This document shows, piece after piece, positions 20,101 to 33,604 of a stretch of DNA of 64,000 nt. Source of the stretch: Rapana venosa (taxonomy: Eukaryota; Mollusca; Gastropoda; Neogastropoda; Muricidae); the NCBI GenBank assembly GCA_028751875.1, contig CM054158.1, positions 54,599,592 to 54,663,591 of the forward strand, given 5' to 3'. Positions within the stretch are counted from its first letter, which is position 1; the number at the start of each line of letters is the position of its first letter. Below the pieces are notes generated by a model. It saw only the letters and a program-made list of their open reading frames with translations. It was not told where the DNA came from and ran no database searches. The position numbers and the translations under genes were made by a program.

Positions 20101-23100
20101 TGAAGATCACCCACCAAGGACATTAGCTTCACTGTCGTCACCTATACTACTGCCCTGATGATAAGATCTAGCCCTAGATAACCATCCAGTCCCAGACAAC
20201 AGCTTCCTCATCACTGGCGACTTCAACAGCATTGTCCCAGAGTTGTGATGAGGATACAACCACCTTTACAAGCGAGGACGATATAGTATAGGCACGGCAA
20301 TGAAGAACACCGCCTAATCCTCGTCAACGACCCCAACCGACGCCTCCTACCATCTACTCGCGCATGCTGGAAGAACCACCAAGGGATCGGGAGTAACGAG
20401 CTCCATAGATCACTCGGGCGAAGTGACCCACGCCCCGTCATCCTCCACAATCAGTGGAGAAGCAGAAAACAAGTGCACTAGACTCTCAACAAGATGGAAA
20501 CTATAAGTAAGGACCAAATTGGGGACACTTTTGCCAGTCAGAGACAAATGAACTGACTAACAACATTCAAGTAGAGGGACGAAACATCAACAACGTAGTG
20601 AGGAATACTAACAAAAGCATCCTCATGCAGCCATAGTAAATGCATACAAGGGGAGCAAGAAAGACTATTACACACCCAAACTTGGACGAAACCAGCAACA
20701 ACAGTCACACGATGCAGTCACCGAGGCAAGAGAAGAAGTAAGAACCACCACGAAATTCAGTAGAACACATCAGACTCCAAGATAGCACTGCAAAATCTGA
20801 TAACAATAACTAGAAAGTCAAGATACGGAGCTGGATAGAGAAAACACAAGCCTCAACATGGAAAAAGACCAACAAAGCGCTGGAGACTAACACTAGAGGC
20901 CCTGAACTAGAGTTACAAGAGGGGCAGAAGAACACTACAAGAAGAAGACTCAGGGGGCAGAACTCTTGACGGGAAGAGGGCAGCAACACCTATGCCACGA
21001 AGTACCACAGAAAAATCAAAACCAATTCTTCCCACAAAACCTACAGAAAAGAAGTGACAGAAAGGAAGAAAGAGATCAGGAGAAAGAACTGTGAACAGGG
21101 TCAATGATGCAAATTGAACACAAGATCACCATATGACCATAACTCCCTAAAAAGCCATCAAGAAACTGAAAGAAGAAGAATCAACCATACCTGACATACA
21201 TCACCCACGAAGATAGAAACAACACCAAGTGCAACCACTTGCTCCTCCTAGATAGCTCTTGGACTCTTCAACTTGAGCGGGAACAGTGTGTCAGGTCCTC
21301 ACAATGTTGGAAAGGTAGCCATCATGATCCCATACTGAATAAGCAAGAACAAAAGCAAGGCCATCCTCTAGCGCCTAATCAGCCTCACAGTTGCTCTGTC
21401 AAGACCATGGAGCGCAACGTCAAACCTGCGCCCATGCAACTCAACCCAGGATACTGAAAGCATCCTAGCCCCATAACAATCCGGATTCCGTCAGTACAAA
21501 AATCAATGAAGATCAAACAACTCATCTTACTCAATTTATGAGGATGATGCTATTCATGGCCAAGAAAGAATATGAGAGACCCTGTGATCATTCATAAGAT
21601 CTACAAAGGCCTTCGACAAGGTCTCGAAAGATGGACCACCTTGAAGCTCCTATCGCCGATTGAGCATACCGACGGCTAAAATGTACTCGAAGTTGACAAA
21701 ATCCTACCTTAAACACACCGACGACCAGAGTGAGTGGTGGACTGCCCGCTAGTGGCCGGAAGCGGGTAAATATAAAAACAAAAAAACAAAAAATCAAAAA
21801 TAACATCCTGCGGGCACAGAGTACCTCAGGGGAGTAGTATTAATCTAACAAACCCTGTTCGTGCACTTCATTAAACGACATTGAGGTCAAGCTTCCAATG
21901 TAGTCCACCAGCGCTTATATGCAGAACGACCGGTCTCAGGGAAGCATCGGAGGAGTACGCTTCAACAGCAGAACTACCCATGCAGATGGCCCTGGATAAA
22001 GATTTCCCGCGAATGGGCTGACAACTGGTGCGTAGAGTCCAGTTATTAACCGGGAACAAGACCACAGGCACCCTCTTTACGCTCTCACCAAAAGCAGATA
22101 CGATCGCCCTGGACGCCACACCTATTGAGGTCAATCCACTGACCCACAAGATGGAAGAACTCCACAGACATACCATTGGGGTCACATATGACAAGAAGCA
22201 GACCAGGAAACAACACCTCACCCCTCAGAAGGGAAAAATCAAGGCGTAAGCTCAACATTAAGCGCAAGACATGTCAAGGAGCACAGAGGGAGACCATTAA
22301 CAACATCCAGAATCAGTCTACCAAGGGCCTGTACTACGCCCATCTTGAGTACGGATCCAAACGTCTTGATGAACAGCTGCATGCCAAGAACATCGGACAC
22401 CCTGGACGGAAAGGATACAGAACAAAGCCTGTGTGAATCATGCACAGGCGCGATGAAATCCCACCCCCATAGAAGAAGTTATGAGCAGGTGACTTGGCAT
22501 AGCTTTCCGATCTCATCACCTAGAAGGAACCAAAGAAGACGTTGCAACAGGCTACCAAGTACCGAGTGCAACCAAAGACCATCCAATGAGTCACAAAGAC
22601 TGCGAAGCTGTCCTCTGATAGAACAGACTAACAAACCAGCTACCGTCTCTCCAGTTTATTGCATTCGATAGCGTCATTTGCACTGCAGAAGAAGCACAAG
22701 AGACAACACACCTGCCTAGCATACATGCCCATCACCATTCACCTATACTATCCACCATGGCAAGAAAGGACTAAGGAAAAGTGACAGTTCATAATGTAAG
22801 TTCATTAATCACGAAGAAAACTGAACAGAGCGACATGTCAGAGAGAGAACTCTTGACAGCAGCCAAGATTAGAAGATCAAAAACCCTCAACGCGGCATGG
22901 CTCCACGCCTACACATACGGCACTTCAACATAATGCCTACCCGAGATGAGTGATGGTATAGCTGAGGTCTACATCTGGTAAATCCCATCAAGAATGGCAG
23001 ATCTGACTCGGTCGAATAGCAACCGCGTCCTACATCACCAACTACAAGCCGAAAGGGCGAAGCATCATCTTGCAGCAAACACCATCCGCAGCAGAAGTGG

Positions 23101-23740
23101 ATCACAACGAACCCGAGGTCGTCTATCTGAGCGACGCTCTGTCTGTGCAGCAATCCTTCAATCAGGAGGCCAGCTTTCCACAACTAGATATGGCACAACA
23201 GTAACTCCAGTTGTCCTCGCACCGTGCTGCAGTTGGATCCCCTCATCACTGCGTGGCATCGAGGGCAATGATCCAAGCATGACAGAAAGGCCAAGAAAGA
23301 GGCCGCCCGAGAAGATGAATCATCCCGAAACCCTGGTCCTGCCTTGCACGAGAGCAAGACCATCATTAAAGGCTCTCTAACAGGCACACAACGCTCACCT
23401 ACCAGACAGTAGATAGCTACCAACAGCCTCACCAGTGACCAGACCAGGTGACCATTCATTCCATAAAGAACAGCCACTGCAGGCTGAACCAACATCTGCA
23501 CAGGAAATGATAAGTTGTACGTAATCTCCCCCATGGAGCGCATGAGATGGTGGAAGCTAGGATCAAGACACACGCCACCAATCCAGCAGTACTGCGGGCC
23601 TTCTGTCGCTGATAGAGAGGAAATGTGTCCGAACTCCCTAACCACCAAGAAGAAAAAACTGTAACGGGGCCGTGATGCCCTACAGACGAGCTGCTACATC
23701 TCACTTAGGGCGAACTTGAATCACCTTGTGTAAAACAATA
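20100..23740 (+). mobile_element. Jockey-like LINE with RNase H, heavily decayed
   Basis: Plus-strand non-LTR retrotransposon remnant of about 3.6 kb, broken in every frame. Readable pieces come in canonical order. Endonuclease: SFLITGDFNS with GDFN at 20216-20227 and SDPRPV at 20422-20439 (usual SDHRPV). Linker: YKGSKKDYYTP near 20655 and EAREEV near 20730. RT: a KAILQRLISLTVA stretch near 21355 (usual SYRPISLTS). Thumb/connection: LTHKMEELHRHTIGVTYDKK near 22140 (usual TYLGVTFD) and an LEYGSK stretch near 22345. RNase H: VVYLSDALSV at 23118-23147 and a WIPS...GND stretch from 23234. The C-terminal part ends near 23640. A short A-rich end and CA repeat follow at 23735-23870. No catalytic RT motif could be read confidently. 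Confidence 0.75.
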
Positions 23741-23764
23741 AATGCATCGAAACAGAAAGAAGAA

Positions 23765-23870
23765 GAAGACACACCACACACACACAACACACAACACACA
23801 CACAAACATAGCCACACACACACGACACAAACACACACACACTACACGACACACACACACACACACCTAG
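23765..23870. repeat. (CA)n microsatellite
   Basis: CA-rich run at the 3' end of the Jockey-like LINE, perhaps grown from its tail. Confidence 0.85.
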
Positions 23871-24004
23871 TATCACAAGGCAAATTACATTGAAGAACAA
23901 AATGAGTTTCCCTCACAAGACCGTGAATAAGACAAAGATGCCGTAAATGTCTAAGTTAGGTAAAAGGGTAAAGGAATCCGCATAACCTACCACAATTTTA
24001 ATTG

Positions 24005-24300
24005 GGACGTAATGGGAGCGAGGCGTCATACGACCTCACTCCACTAGGCGGCCAGCATTATTGAAGGGCTAGGCGGCTCCACACTCCTCATACTTTGCTG
24101 TGCTTTACCTTCCCAGACCCTAAAGAGGGCAGGAACCCATTTTACAGCTTGCGGTGAACTAGGGGAACTATGTACTAAAGGCCCAAGGCGATGCAAAACG
24201 GTCCCCCTCAGTCGCAAACTAGGTAACACCTCGACGCGTAGCTTAACTTGCTGTGTGGAAAAGCGATGCACCTGACCAACTGCGCTAAACCCACATCGCC
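24005..24300 (-). mobile_element. Possible tRNA-derived SINE
   Basis: On the minus strand the end of this segment reads gtgggtttagcgcagttggt followed by caggtgcatcgc, resembling a tRNA 5' half with an A box. About 40 bases later cgtcgaggtgttacc could be an eroded B box. The remainder is GC-richer than its surroundings. No second copy lies in this window, so the call is tentative. Confidence 0.35.
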
Positions 24301-24381
24301 AATATGTTCAAGAACACATTGTGAAAAGCAACCATGGTAAAACCTCACTCTTCTCTCTCTCGTCTCTCTCTGGCGGCCCAA

Positions 24382-24633
24382 TCAGTAAAGTTGACAATGT
24401 GAAGATGTCAACAGAAATTGCTCAGAGTTAATTTTGTGAATTAGAGATACTATTTTAAGTTGCCATAGTTTTTCATTGTTTTGCATAAAGTTAGATAAGG
24501 ATGATGGTACTATCTGCTGGCAGTAGTATATAGGGCCTGTCTGTTGGTGCATTTGCTGCAGGTATTCGCAGCCTTCATGTCCATAAGGTTCAGAATATAA
24601 ATCTGGCCAATTTCGACCATAAGGTACCATCAT
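24382..24633 (-). CDS. Hypothetical ORF, possible exon
   Basis: An 83-codon minus-strand ATG ORF with mixed, protein-like composition (MMVPYGRNWPDLYSE at its start, then many Q, Y and S) and no low-complexity bias, which is unusual here. Just upstream in sense is a T-rich stretch ending ttttcttag, which resembles a splice acceptor. No domain is recognised. There is no second copy in the window, so it could be a host exon, part of an unrecognised element or chance. 24301-24381 has a short CT run. Confidence 0.2.
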   Translation of the reverse strand: MMVPYGRNWPDLYSEPYGHEGCEYLQQMHQQTGPIYYCQQIVPSSLSNFMQNNEKLWQLKIVSLIHKINSEQFLLTSSHCQLY

Positions 24634-24639
24634 CCTAGA

Positions 24640-26200
24640 CTCTAAGAAAATAAGCAGGCAGGACTGTGTATCTGTCAGGACTGACCCTCACCTAATATCT
24701 ACTGGGGGGGGGCCTTTTGCTTCATTTGTGGTGGGATGTGATACAAACCCCTTGGACGCCTCCCCTTCCCCAAAATATAATCTCGCAGGCCAAGGAGACG
24801 AAAGTTGAGTGAAAACCAGCATTGAACGGAGTGGTGCTGGAGGGTTTTACCCATAGCAGGAAAAAGTGCACGGAAAATCAAATGCCAAGTGCATAGTGAC
24901 CGGCCACACACTACAAACCTATACACTTTAGAGCAGAGGTCTTCTCCTTCAGATGGCTCCCTGATGAGTACGTTTTACCACGATGACGACCAAGTTGAGA
25001 AAGTGATAACGTATTAAGTCCAACATACGGAGATATGGAATGAACGAGAATACAGTAGTTGGAGCAAACATAGTTGCTTGCCTGAAAAGAGGAAAGTGTT
25101 TTTTGATCATAAAAGAAGAGAACAATCATAGGTCTTGAAAAGGCAGTGTGTTAACAACAATCAAATACAGAAACAAATTATCATAATAAGTATGTGAACA
25201 ATCTATGGCTGAAAATTGCAGTGTTTAAAACAATCAAATACAGACCTAATGGACATAGTTTGGAAACCTAGACTAAAGAAAGCGACGATTTCAAGAGAGC
25301 CGGTCCAAGACGAAACAACCAAATTATTCATAGGCCTGGAAAAAAGTAAAAGTACCAGAGGACTGTAGGCTGATTAGTTGAATGTACGTTAGAAAGATCT
25401 TCGTTTCATGACAAATGGATGTATCAGATGTTACATTATTGATAGTGTTCACAGAAAAACATCAAAAACCCCAACACTCACCATTATTAGCCAGGTGTTT
25501 TATAAACAAAGAGTAAGAGCTTAGAAATATATGAAGTGCTAAAACTCGTTTGAAAGGTCAAGGATTTTTTGTAGACGACAAATTTTTTCCAAAACTGTTA
25601 GAGATATTAGGTCACAATCCATACCCATAGGATACTTGAAGATGCTAGGAGCCAGAGGAGAAAAAAAATGTGAGAAATGGTCTTATGATCAATTGATCAT
25701 TATATGGCGGAACGGATTGTCCCTTTAATGATCTCAAGAAGGTAAAGCTTGTTGGCCGTGTCCCATCAATACAACCTGCATATTCTCAATTTACATGGGG
25801 GTAGAAAATTAAACAGACTCACTGTCAAAACCTCAGCCTCATTATAGACACTCATGTAATAGTCTTATCCAAGTGGCTTAGATGCAGGTTAGCGGTGACA
25901 CTTAGTCATCACCCACACACCGGGCCTAGAAAAAGGACTGGTCGTGACTATTGGCTAGAGCTAACACACGCTTACACTAAGTGAGTATAGAAGGCAGTCT
26001 TTTAAATAAAATACGCCTTGTGTCTATTAAACCAGCTAGAATGAAAGCATACTAAGGCGCCTATATGGTCATTGTCATTGGTGAAAGTGTCATGACTAGA
26101 GGTGTGATCAATTGAAATGGCAAATACAGATAAAACAAATCAATGCTATTTTCCACTTATTAGTCGTTGGAACTGTAAATGATTGTTGTCAAATACTGTA
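24640..26200. other. Unassigned stretch, perhaps LINE copy (i) 5' region
   Basis: No motif placed. If LINE copy (i) is full length, its ORF1 should lie here, but I could not find the coiled-coil or RRM-like pieces or the 2A motif. Confidence 0.35.
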
Positions 26201-26209
26201 AGAGTTAGA

Positions 26210-29200
26210 GAGATTTTGTATCTATGTGCGATAGCTTGACTTTAATATGTCTGAAAGAAACCGTATAGTTTTTATTGTTCTCTTGGAAAATGTCCACCCA
26301 GATGTTTATCTAGCTGGTTGACAATGCCTTTCTGTAAGTCGGCGCAATTAAATTTCACCAGCAAGGGAGGTGATCTCTAGTGGTTAAGTTTGTTTAAATA
26401 AAGGCATGAGTTATCAGCTTTGTGAATTGATTTAGAAGATTTCCATATCCTAATATTTAGCCTTTTTCTCAGTGGACAAATGCTCTGCGTATGTAGCTAC
26501 TGCAAGAAATGTTTTTGTATCTATGCCCTTGTGTGTCAAATCCCACCTTAGTATAGAGTTCGCGTTTATTATAACATTTTTGAACAAATGATAAAGTTAA
26601 GTTGCTATGGTATGGAAAGAAGAGTTTAGTAAAATGATTGTTGTTGACACTTGAATGAAGTAAGATATAAGAACAATGAGTGAGACTTAAACAGCGAGTA
26701 ACCTCAACTTTTTCTTGTCAGCAGGTAGAAATGACTTTAGTTCAGATTCCGGCAACTAGTAAAAAGTTATTACTCTCAAGCAGCAATCGTTAATCAGAAT
26801 ATTGGTTGCTATGCATCAATTATGGTAAAATTACTATTAATATGTGCACAGCTCATTGAGTTACAAAATTCTAAATGATTCTATGTAAAGGTGACCAATA
26901 CATAGGACGCATATACATACAACCTGAAGGAGGATGTAGTGTTAATGATTATTTTTTAAGTGTCCAGGATTGATGTTGGTTCCTTCAATTATGTATTTGT
27001 GACTCAAGACGTTTCTGTTTTATGTTGCAAGCGATCTGTAATCTTGATCACCTTCTGACTTGAATTATATAGTAAATCAGTATAATAAAACAGAGATTTA
27101 AATACTGAGAGACCATCTGTTTATGGAAAATTTGGTAACTGGATGAAAGACACAAACTCAAGTTTATATAAAGGAAAAATCTCCAGGATTGTGAACATGA
27201 TAACTATTTTATAATAATGCCATCAGATGAATTGATGAGAACATTACAGAAGCGTTTCTCAGATTTGTTTAACAGTTAATAGCAACTAAATCCGATGCGA
27301 TAGAATATGAATGAACACATATACGATATCAATTAACGGGTCCTACAAATGATACTTGGTTTTAAGACTGAATTGTAAAAGTATAAATTATAGTGTCAGG
27401 AAAACTCTGAAGCCTTTCCGTGGACAAACATATAACTAGATGAGGAACAAAAACGATGAGCTTGTTTCACAAAAGGAATATAAATGCATGCTTGAAAGAA
27501 AAACAGTAAACAGTAGTAATAAAAACCTACGAGTTCATGAAAAGATGTCATCATATCTCAATCGTCAAATCCAGTTCTGCGACAAGATGATAAGAAGAGC
27601 GTCATTTCAAAGGAAAGTCAGACAAAGAATAGGTATAAACATGTTGTACAGAAGGTATTCAACATTTCAAAACACTGTGAGGAGAAAGAGCATCATTAGC
27701 CAACACTCTCCATGATTAACAGAAAGTTGACCAAGTGATGGAACTAACGATTATTGATAATGTCCCTATATACCTAAAGTTGAAATGATTAGTGGCACTT
27801 ATAAAATTAAAGACTGTAAAAAGCCAGCCGGCCTGATCAAATCATTGGTTGCCATTCTTGCTAAAATATGAGGTGAAAAAATTGTGCATTACCTTCTAAA
27901 ACTATTCAACAAAATTTTTGATGATAGTCTTTTCCAGATTAAACTGGGCTGAATCTATAATATCTAACATTGCATAAAAAGGGTGATGTTGATAACTTCC
28001 TAATAACAACCGGGGAAATTCTCTTACTGACATAAGTAAGTAAGAAGAAATAGTACTCATTAATTAACAATAGGTTACAGAATGGTTATGAAATGAATAA
28101 TATTTACAGGAGAGCACCAAGTCAGGTTTTAAGAGAGATACCTCCACTATAGCTCATATGTTTACTCTGCTTGAGGCGTTTTGTACAGTAACAGTTATGC
28201 TCATAAACCGTAGCTCATATGTAGCGATTTATTGACTTGAAAAATGCATTTTATTCTGTTAACAGGAACATGTTGTGGCCTATTCGTCCTTAAAAAGGTG
28301 TGAAGGGTAAACTAGTTCCGATGTTTGGAGAGCATTATCAGAATTCAGAAGCAGAATAGGATGTGTAAGCTAAAGTGACTGACATAATAAACTGTACTAC
28401 TGGTGGTTAAACATGGTGATAGTATTAGTCCCCTGTCATTGTTTTTCAAGTCTTTATCAATGAGTTTAGCCCGAGAATCATCCAAAATGGTAAACATGGT
28501 CCACTTCCTCCAAGATTTCTCAAGATGGTTTTATTCTTTCTGCTTGTGCGTTAAGATAGTTATAACGATCGTCAGGCAATCTTAGAAACCATTGTAGGCT
28601 TACAAACAAAGTTTAAACTGCGTAAAAACAGTGCCTGCAACATCCTGGTTGATTAATCTGAGAAAGATTAATATCGTTTATTCCAGAAAAGTGGATATTT
28701 CGGCTAGCTCATATAACCAATGCTGTACTATGAGAAAATACATTCCTGTGAGTAATGACATATAAATATTTAGGATAAATCAGTTTTTCTACTCAAGCAT
28801 AGTGTAGCACAACTGTCATGTAAAGAGTCTGCCAAGTACTGAGGTAAACGAGAGCTTGTTAATTGTGTAGAAAAAACTACGACATATTGAATCAAAACTC
28901 TTTTGACATGATCCTTACTGATATTTGCGATGCACAAAAACAAACCCACCGAGGTTTATTGTTACAGAAATATTGGAGCTTGATGCAGCAAGTAACTCAT
29001 TGTGCAACAGTGCACCTCTTTGCTTAAATGCGTTTTTATAAGCTTAGATAGATCATAACACCTAATGAAATTGTTAACTTTATTATGACTCTAATAGACA
29101 CCCTTCTCACAGTAATTGCTGCGTGTAAGAATGCATAATATATTGGTATTAAGATTCCTGACATATTAATGGAGCAGGCTATCCGTTATAATCCTACAAG

Positions 29201-30066
29201 AAGCTTTATGAGCTATATGTCTCAAAAGGCGAAAAACAACTGTCAACACAAATACTACGCTTGTTTAGTTTGTGAACTCCTGGGTTGGATTGTTTGGCAC
29301 ATTCAAGAGTCTCGTAAATATGAAGTAGCGTTTATTAACGCATTCAGTCAAAGATTGAGTTGACTGCCGATGGCAGCAATGTGTATATCATACCCAAAAC
29401 AGAGAAAGTATTTCTAAAATGTACAGTACAATTTATAAGTACGCTAGATGAAGTGTCAGAACCATAACTCAACACTTTATATGAGTGGATAATACATTTT
29501 AAAAGAATTATGCTAATGTTTAGACATGGTGTATCAGATAAAATGGTTCATAAATTCCGATAGCAGAGAAGCAGTGATACTTAGTACAGTATCCACAGCT
29601 GCTATGCCCATAAAGGGTAAGCAAGCCACCGAGGAGAGGATGAATGGACATTTTGTGTCGATTCTGTCTATTTATATATGAGATGATAGGCAGAACTTAC
29701 GAATCCCATGCTTAAATAGTAAGTAGCCAGCCTAATATATTTGAGAACTCTTGTTTACTTCCTGCAAACCTCAATTACATCACTGATGAAGGTGCCAGCT
29801 CACTTAATATGTGCGAGTTGTAGATCTTTTCAGAATAAGAGAAATAAAAGATGTTAATCCAAGTGATCTTTTGTATTCTGACATTATAGTAATACATGTA
29901 ACAAATATTGTCCTGTGTGTGATTTATTTCTTTAATAAATTATTATTCTTTATTTTAATATATATTTATTTAAAACCAAAATACTAAGTCATTGGGTTTC
30001 GGCAACCCACTTCATGTATTGGGCCAATGGCCTTCCTTATCGTTAATACATCATTCGAGTTCGAGT
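26210..30066 (+). mobile_element. CR1-group LINE, copy (i), heavily decayed
   Basis: Plus-strand relative of copies (ii) at 46872-51235 and (iii) at 53121-58110. Pieces appear in the same order. Endonuclease: SLTLICLKET near 26235 and AIKFHQQGR near 26350 (AIKFTKQGRRSGG in copy iii). GGCSVNDYF near 26931 (GYSVNDYF in copy ii). RT: LNWAESII near 27940 (QKWTESII in copy ii), a KSGFKRDTSTIAHMFTLLEA stretch near 28118, an FIDFEKAFDSI-like region near 28230, and GDSISPL near 28416 (GDVCSPV). Connection: YKYLGI near 28766 with one stop. The 3' end shares the gggccaatggccttccttat region with the gggctatggcct end of the other copies, then CT-rich DNA begins at about 30073. Almost every frame is broken, so this is the oldest of the three copies. 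The 5' limit is uncertain. Confidence 0.75.
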
Positions 30067-30345
30067 ACGATTTCTCTCTCTATCCTTCAGCTCTCTCTCC
30101 TCCACTCTCTCTCTCTCATCTGTCTCTCGACGTTGCTAACATGTCTTGCGTAGATTTAACTCTTTCCACTCTCCTCTTCCCGTTCTACTCTTCGACTCTC
30201 GTCTCTCTACTCTCTCCCTCCCACTCTCTCTACTCTCCCTTCCCTCCGACTCCCACTCGCTCATTCAACTCGATCTCTCTACTATCAAAGAAAGTTCAAA
30301 CGTCACTCATTCTCTCTACTCGTCTCTTGCTCGAGAGTAGGTCAA
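30067..30345. repeat. CT-rich microsatellite at LINE (i) 3' end
   Basis: Imperfect CT/CTC/CTA run directly after the LINE 3' end, mixed with unique sequence around 30125-30160. Confidence 0.7.
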
Positions 30346-31635
30346 GAAGAGAGAGATCAAAAAAGAGAGAGTATTGGGCATTATATGAAGTTTATGGTTT
30401 TATCACGTGTAGAGATAAGATTGCATGAGTTACACGATTACAGGACGGAAATAGATAGGGTACAGTAAGCCCCTGTCCAAAGACTCAGGTGTATTAAATG
30501 ATTGTTTTGGATTGTTGTTACCACTCACCCCCATTCCCTTTTCCCCATTTAGCAATGGGACGAAATGTTAGTGCACCAATTCAATCTGAATCGTAATGTA
30601 AAACACTTCAGCCATAGTTCGTGGAAATCCATGCCAATTCGGACCATATTGGGCTGATTAAAATGATACATCGTGTATTGTCAGCAAATACTAGTTTTGT
30701 GCCAGAGATCCCCTTCCCACATCCCCTTGTTAAATGTGCTATTAACAGCTTATTACAATAAGAATAATGTTCATCTTGTCATTGTCATATGTCATTGCTC
30801 TCTCTCACTCTCTCTCACTCTCTCTGGTTCGGTCTCTCGCTCGCTCTCTTTCTCATCTCTCTACTCTCTCACCTGTTTATATGCCCAACTTCCGCCTGCC
30901 TGTGTTGGCAAGTGGCGGGCCTTGAGTCATGAATGAAGATGGAGTGGAAGTTGGCCAGCACTCGGACATGTTTCCACTGTGCACCTGCAGTACTTTCCAC
31001 GTCTCCTGGGCCAGCCTTGGGCGCTGCGCAATGCCGCTGTGAGTTCATGACACCACAGACACAGCAATTTAAAGTTATTGATCAACCGACAGTACAGACA
31101 ACACAAACTCAAACAGGGATAGGATTGAAAGAATTTGAGTACACTTTTGATGAACCAGAAGTCCAGTGACCAAAGATTGTATGCGTGAGGAGAAGGAAAA
31201 GCGACGATGAGAAGAAGGGCGTGTGTCTTGGAGTCTAAAATGATGCCGACCGTGTGAACAGACAAAGTCAGTGTAGAATCTATTGAGATTATATGTGCTC
31301 GTGTGGGGGGAAGTTCAGAATTTACTAGCGTGCAAATTTTTGATACAGGAAAATAAAAAAAAGGTAGAACAATTGATGTGCGTGTGTAATATAGCTTCAT
31401 CGTTATCAAAAGGGATGGGTGGCTAATACCTGTACCGTGAACTTGTGACACAAGATATTGTGATGTCTATGAAATAATAAACGGCCGAAGATGAATGAAT
31501 AAACTAGAGTCTGATATGGTGTGTGTGTGTGTGTGAGTGTTGTGTTGTTGGTTGAGTTATGTGTGCGTGCGAGCGCGCGTCATGATTAGTAAATAAAATT
31601 ATCTGATAAATCTATATTCGTCAAAACTTGTGCCG
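30346..31635. other. Unassigned stretch
   Basis: Contains CT runs at 30797-30870 and a GT run at 31518-31536. A 78-codon plus-strand frame at 30933-31169 has mixed composition but no recognisable domain. Confidence 0.4.
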
Positions 31636-31639
31636 CTTC

Positions 31640-33245
31640 TTAGACATCTCTGTAAGTTCCTTCTTCCCTACTTCCGATCCGTCCTTCATGAATACCATAC
31701 CTTACACGTCCTCCCCTCCCTCACCTCCCTCCTCCTTCCCTCCCTCCCTCCCCCGCGTCCTCCTACCTTCCGACCCTTCTCTCCTGTCCTCCCACTCCTC
31801 GCTTGATAACTGTCCAGTCCGTCCTTACCTTTCCTACCTCCTGACCATCTTCCATCTTTCCTTCCTACCTCCGCTACCTTCCTCCAATCCCTTCCCATCC
31901 CATCCCACCTACCTTATCCTTAATCTCGTAAACACCCCCATCCGTTCCCCCTCCAATCCCTCCCTCCCTTCCTTCCCTTTCCGTCATTGCATTCTTACTC
32001 CCTTCCATCTTTCCTTCCTTCCTTTCCTTCCTTCTCTCCCTCCCTCCCTCCTTCCTTCCTCCCTCCTTCCCTTCCTTCCTTCCTCCCTCCCTCCCTTCCT
32101 TCCTTCCTTCTTCCCTTCCTTCCGTCCTCCCTTCCTTCCTTCCTTCCATCCTTCCTTTCTTCCCTTCCTTCCTCCCTTCTTTCCTTCCTTCTTCCCTTTC
32201 TTCCTTCCTCCCTCCCTCCCTTTCTCCCTCCCTCCCTTCCCTCCTTCCTTCCTTCCTCCCTTCTTTCCTTCCTTCGTCCCTTTCTTCCTTCTCCCTCCCT
32301 CCCTTCCCTCCTTCCTTCCTTCCTCCCTCCTTCCTTCTTTCCTTTCTCCCTACCTCCCTTCCTTCCTTCCGTCCTTCCTTCCTCCCTGTTTTCCTTCCTT
32401 CCTTCTTTTCCTCCCTCCCTTCTTTCCTCCCTCCCTTCCTTCCTCCCTCCCTCCCTCCCTCCTTTCCTCCTGCCTTACTCCCTTCCTTTCCTCCCTCTCT
32501 CCCTCCCTCCCTCCCTTCCTTCCTTCTTTCCTTCCTCCCTCCCTCCCTCCCTTCCTTCCTCCCTTCCTCCCTCCATTCCTCCCTCCCTCCCTCCCCCCTT
32601 CTTCCCACCCTCCCACCCTTCCGTCCTCCCTCCCTCTCTCCTTCCTTCCTTCCTCCCTCCTCCCTCCCTCCTTCCCTTCCTTCCTTCCTTCCTTCCCCTC
32701 CCTCCCTTCCTCCCTCCCTTCCTTCCTCCCTCCCTCCCTCCCTCCCTCCCTTCCTCCCTCCCTTCCTTCCTTCCTCCCTCCCTCCTTCCCTTCCCCTCCC
32801 TCCCTTCTTCGCTCCCATCCCTCCCTACAACCTTACCTCCCTCCCTCCCTCCTACCCTCTCCTTACCTCCCCCCTCACCTTCCCGACCTCCCTCCTCCCA
32901 CCTTCCTCCTTCCTCCCTCCCATCCCTACCCTCCTGCCCTCCCACCCTCCCATCCTTCCCTTCCTCTCCCTCCCCTTCCTCCCTCCTTCCTTCTCCCACC
33001 CTCCCTATCCTTGCTCCCTCCCTTTCTTCCCTCTCTCCCTCCCCTCCCTTCCTCCCTCCCTCCTCCCATCCTTGGCTCCCTCCTTCCCACCCTCCCTTCC
33101 CTCCCTCCCTCCCTCCCTTCCTTGCTCCCATCCTTCCTTCTCCCACCCTCTCTTCCTTACCTTCTCCCTCCCCTCCATCCCTCCCTTTCCTCCCCTCCTC
33201 CCTCCCTCCTTCCTCCACCCCCCTCCCTCCCTCCCCTCCCCGCAA
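31640..33245. repeat. 1.6-kb polypyrimidine (CCTT/CCCT)n tract
   Basis: Almost uninterrupted C+T on the plus strand, from CCTTCC-type units (31990-32600) to CCCTCC-type units later. The 557- and 466-codon open frames across it (SLPPSLPPFLPSFLP-like) and the purine-strand REGGREGGRK-like frames are translations of the repeat. The length and strand asymmetry make triplex (H-DNA) formation plausible. Confidence 0.95.
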
Positions 33246-33600
33246 CAACCCCCCTCCTTGCCCACCAGCCCACAGACAGCGCTGCTGCGCGGAGGCAGTG
33301 AAGCCCACACCTGCAACTGCAGGCGGCGGGGGGGGGCGGGTGTGGGGGCACAGGGGGGCTGGGGCGCTGCCTCAGCTGGCCCTCTGACCGCTGGCTAGCT
33401 TGACCCCCGGGTGCCGGGGGGCAGAGAAGGGCCGCTGCCCGCAGTGTGCCCGCCGCTCCTGTGGTCCAGTCCAGTCAGGGACAGTCCGTCAGCACACTGC
33501 ATGCTTGGGCACGTCTGCTTCACTGACCAGGCGGCCAATGGGCAGGTGGTGTGGGGGGGGGGAGGGAGGGGGAAGAGTGTAAGGGGGGTAGTGCTAGTTT
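33246..33600. other. GC-rich unassigned stretch
   Basis: Poly-G runs (33328-33341, 33552-33566). No coding assignment. Confidence 0.4.
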
Positions 33601-33604
33601 ATTG

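Noticed and set aside
31628..33301. 557-codon open frame rich in S, L, P and F
   Set aside because: It is a translation of a CCTT/CCCT microsatellite; several frames on both strands are equally open.
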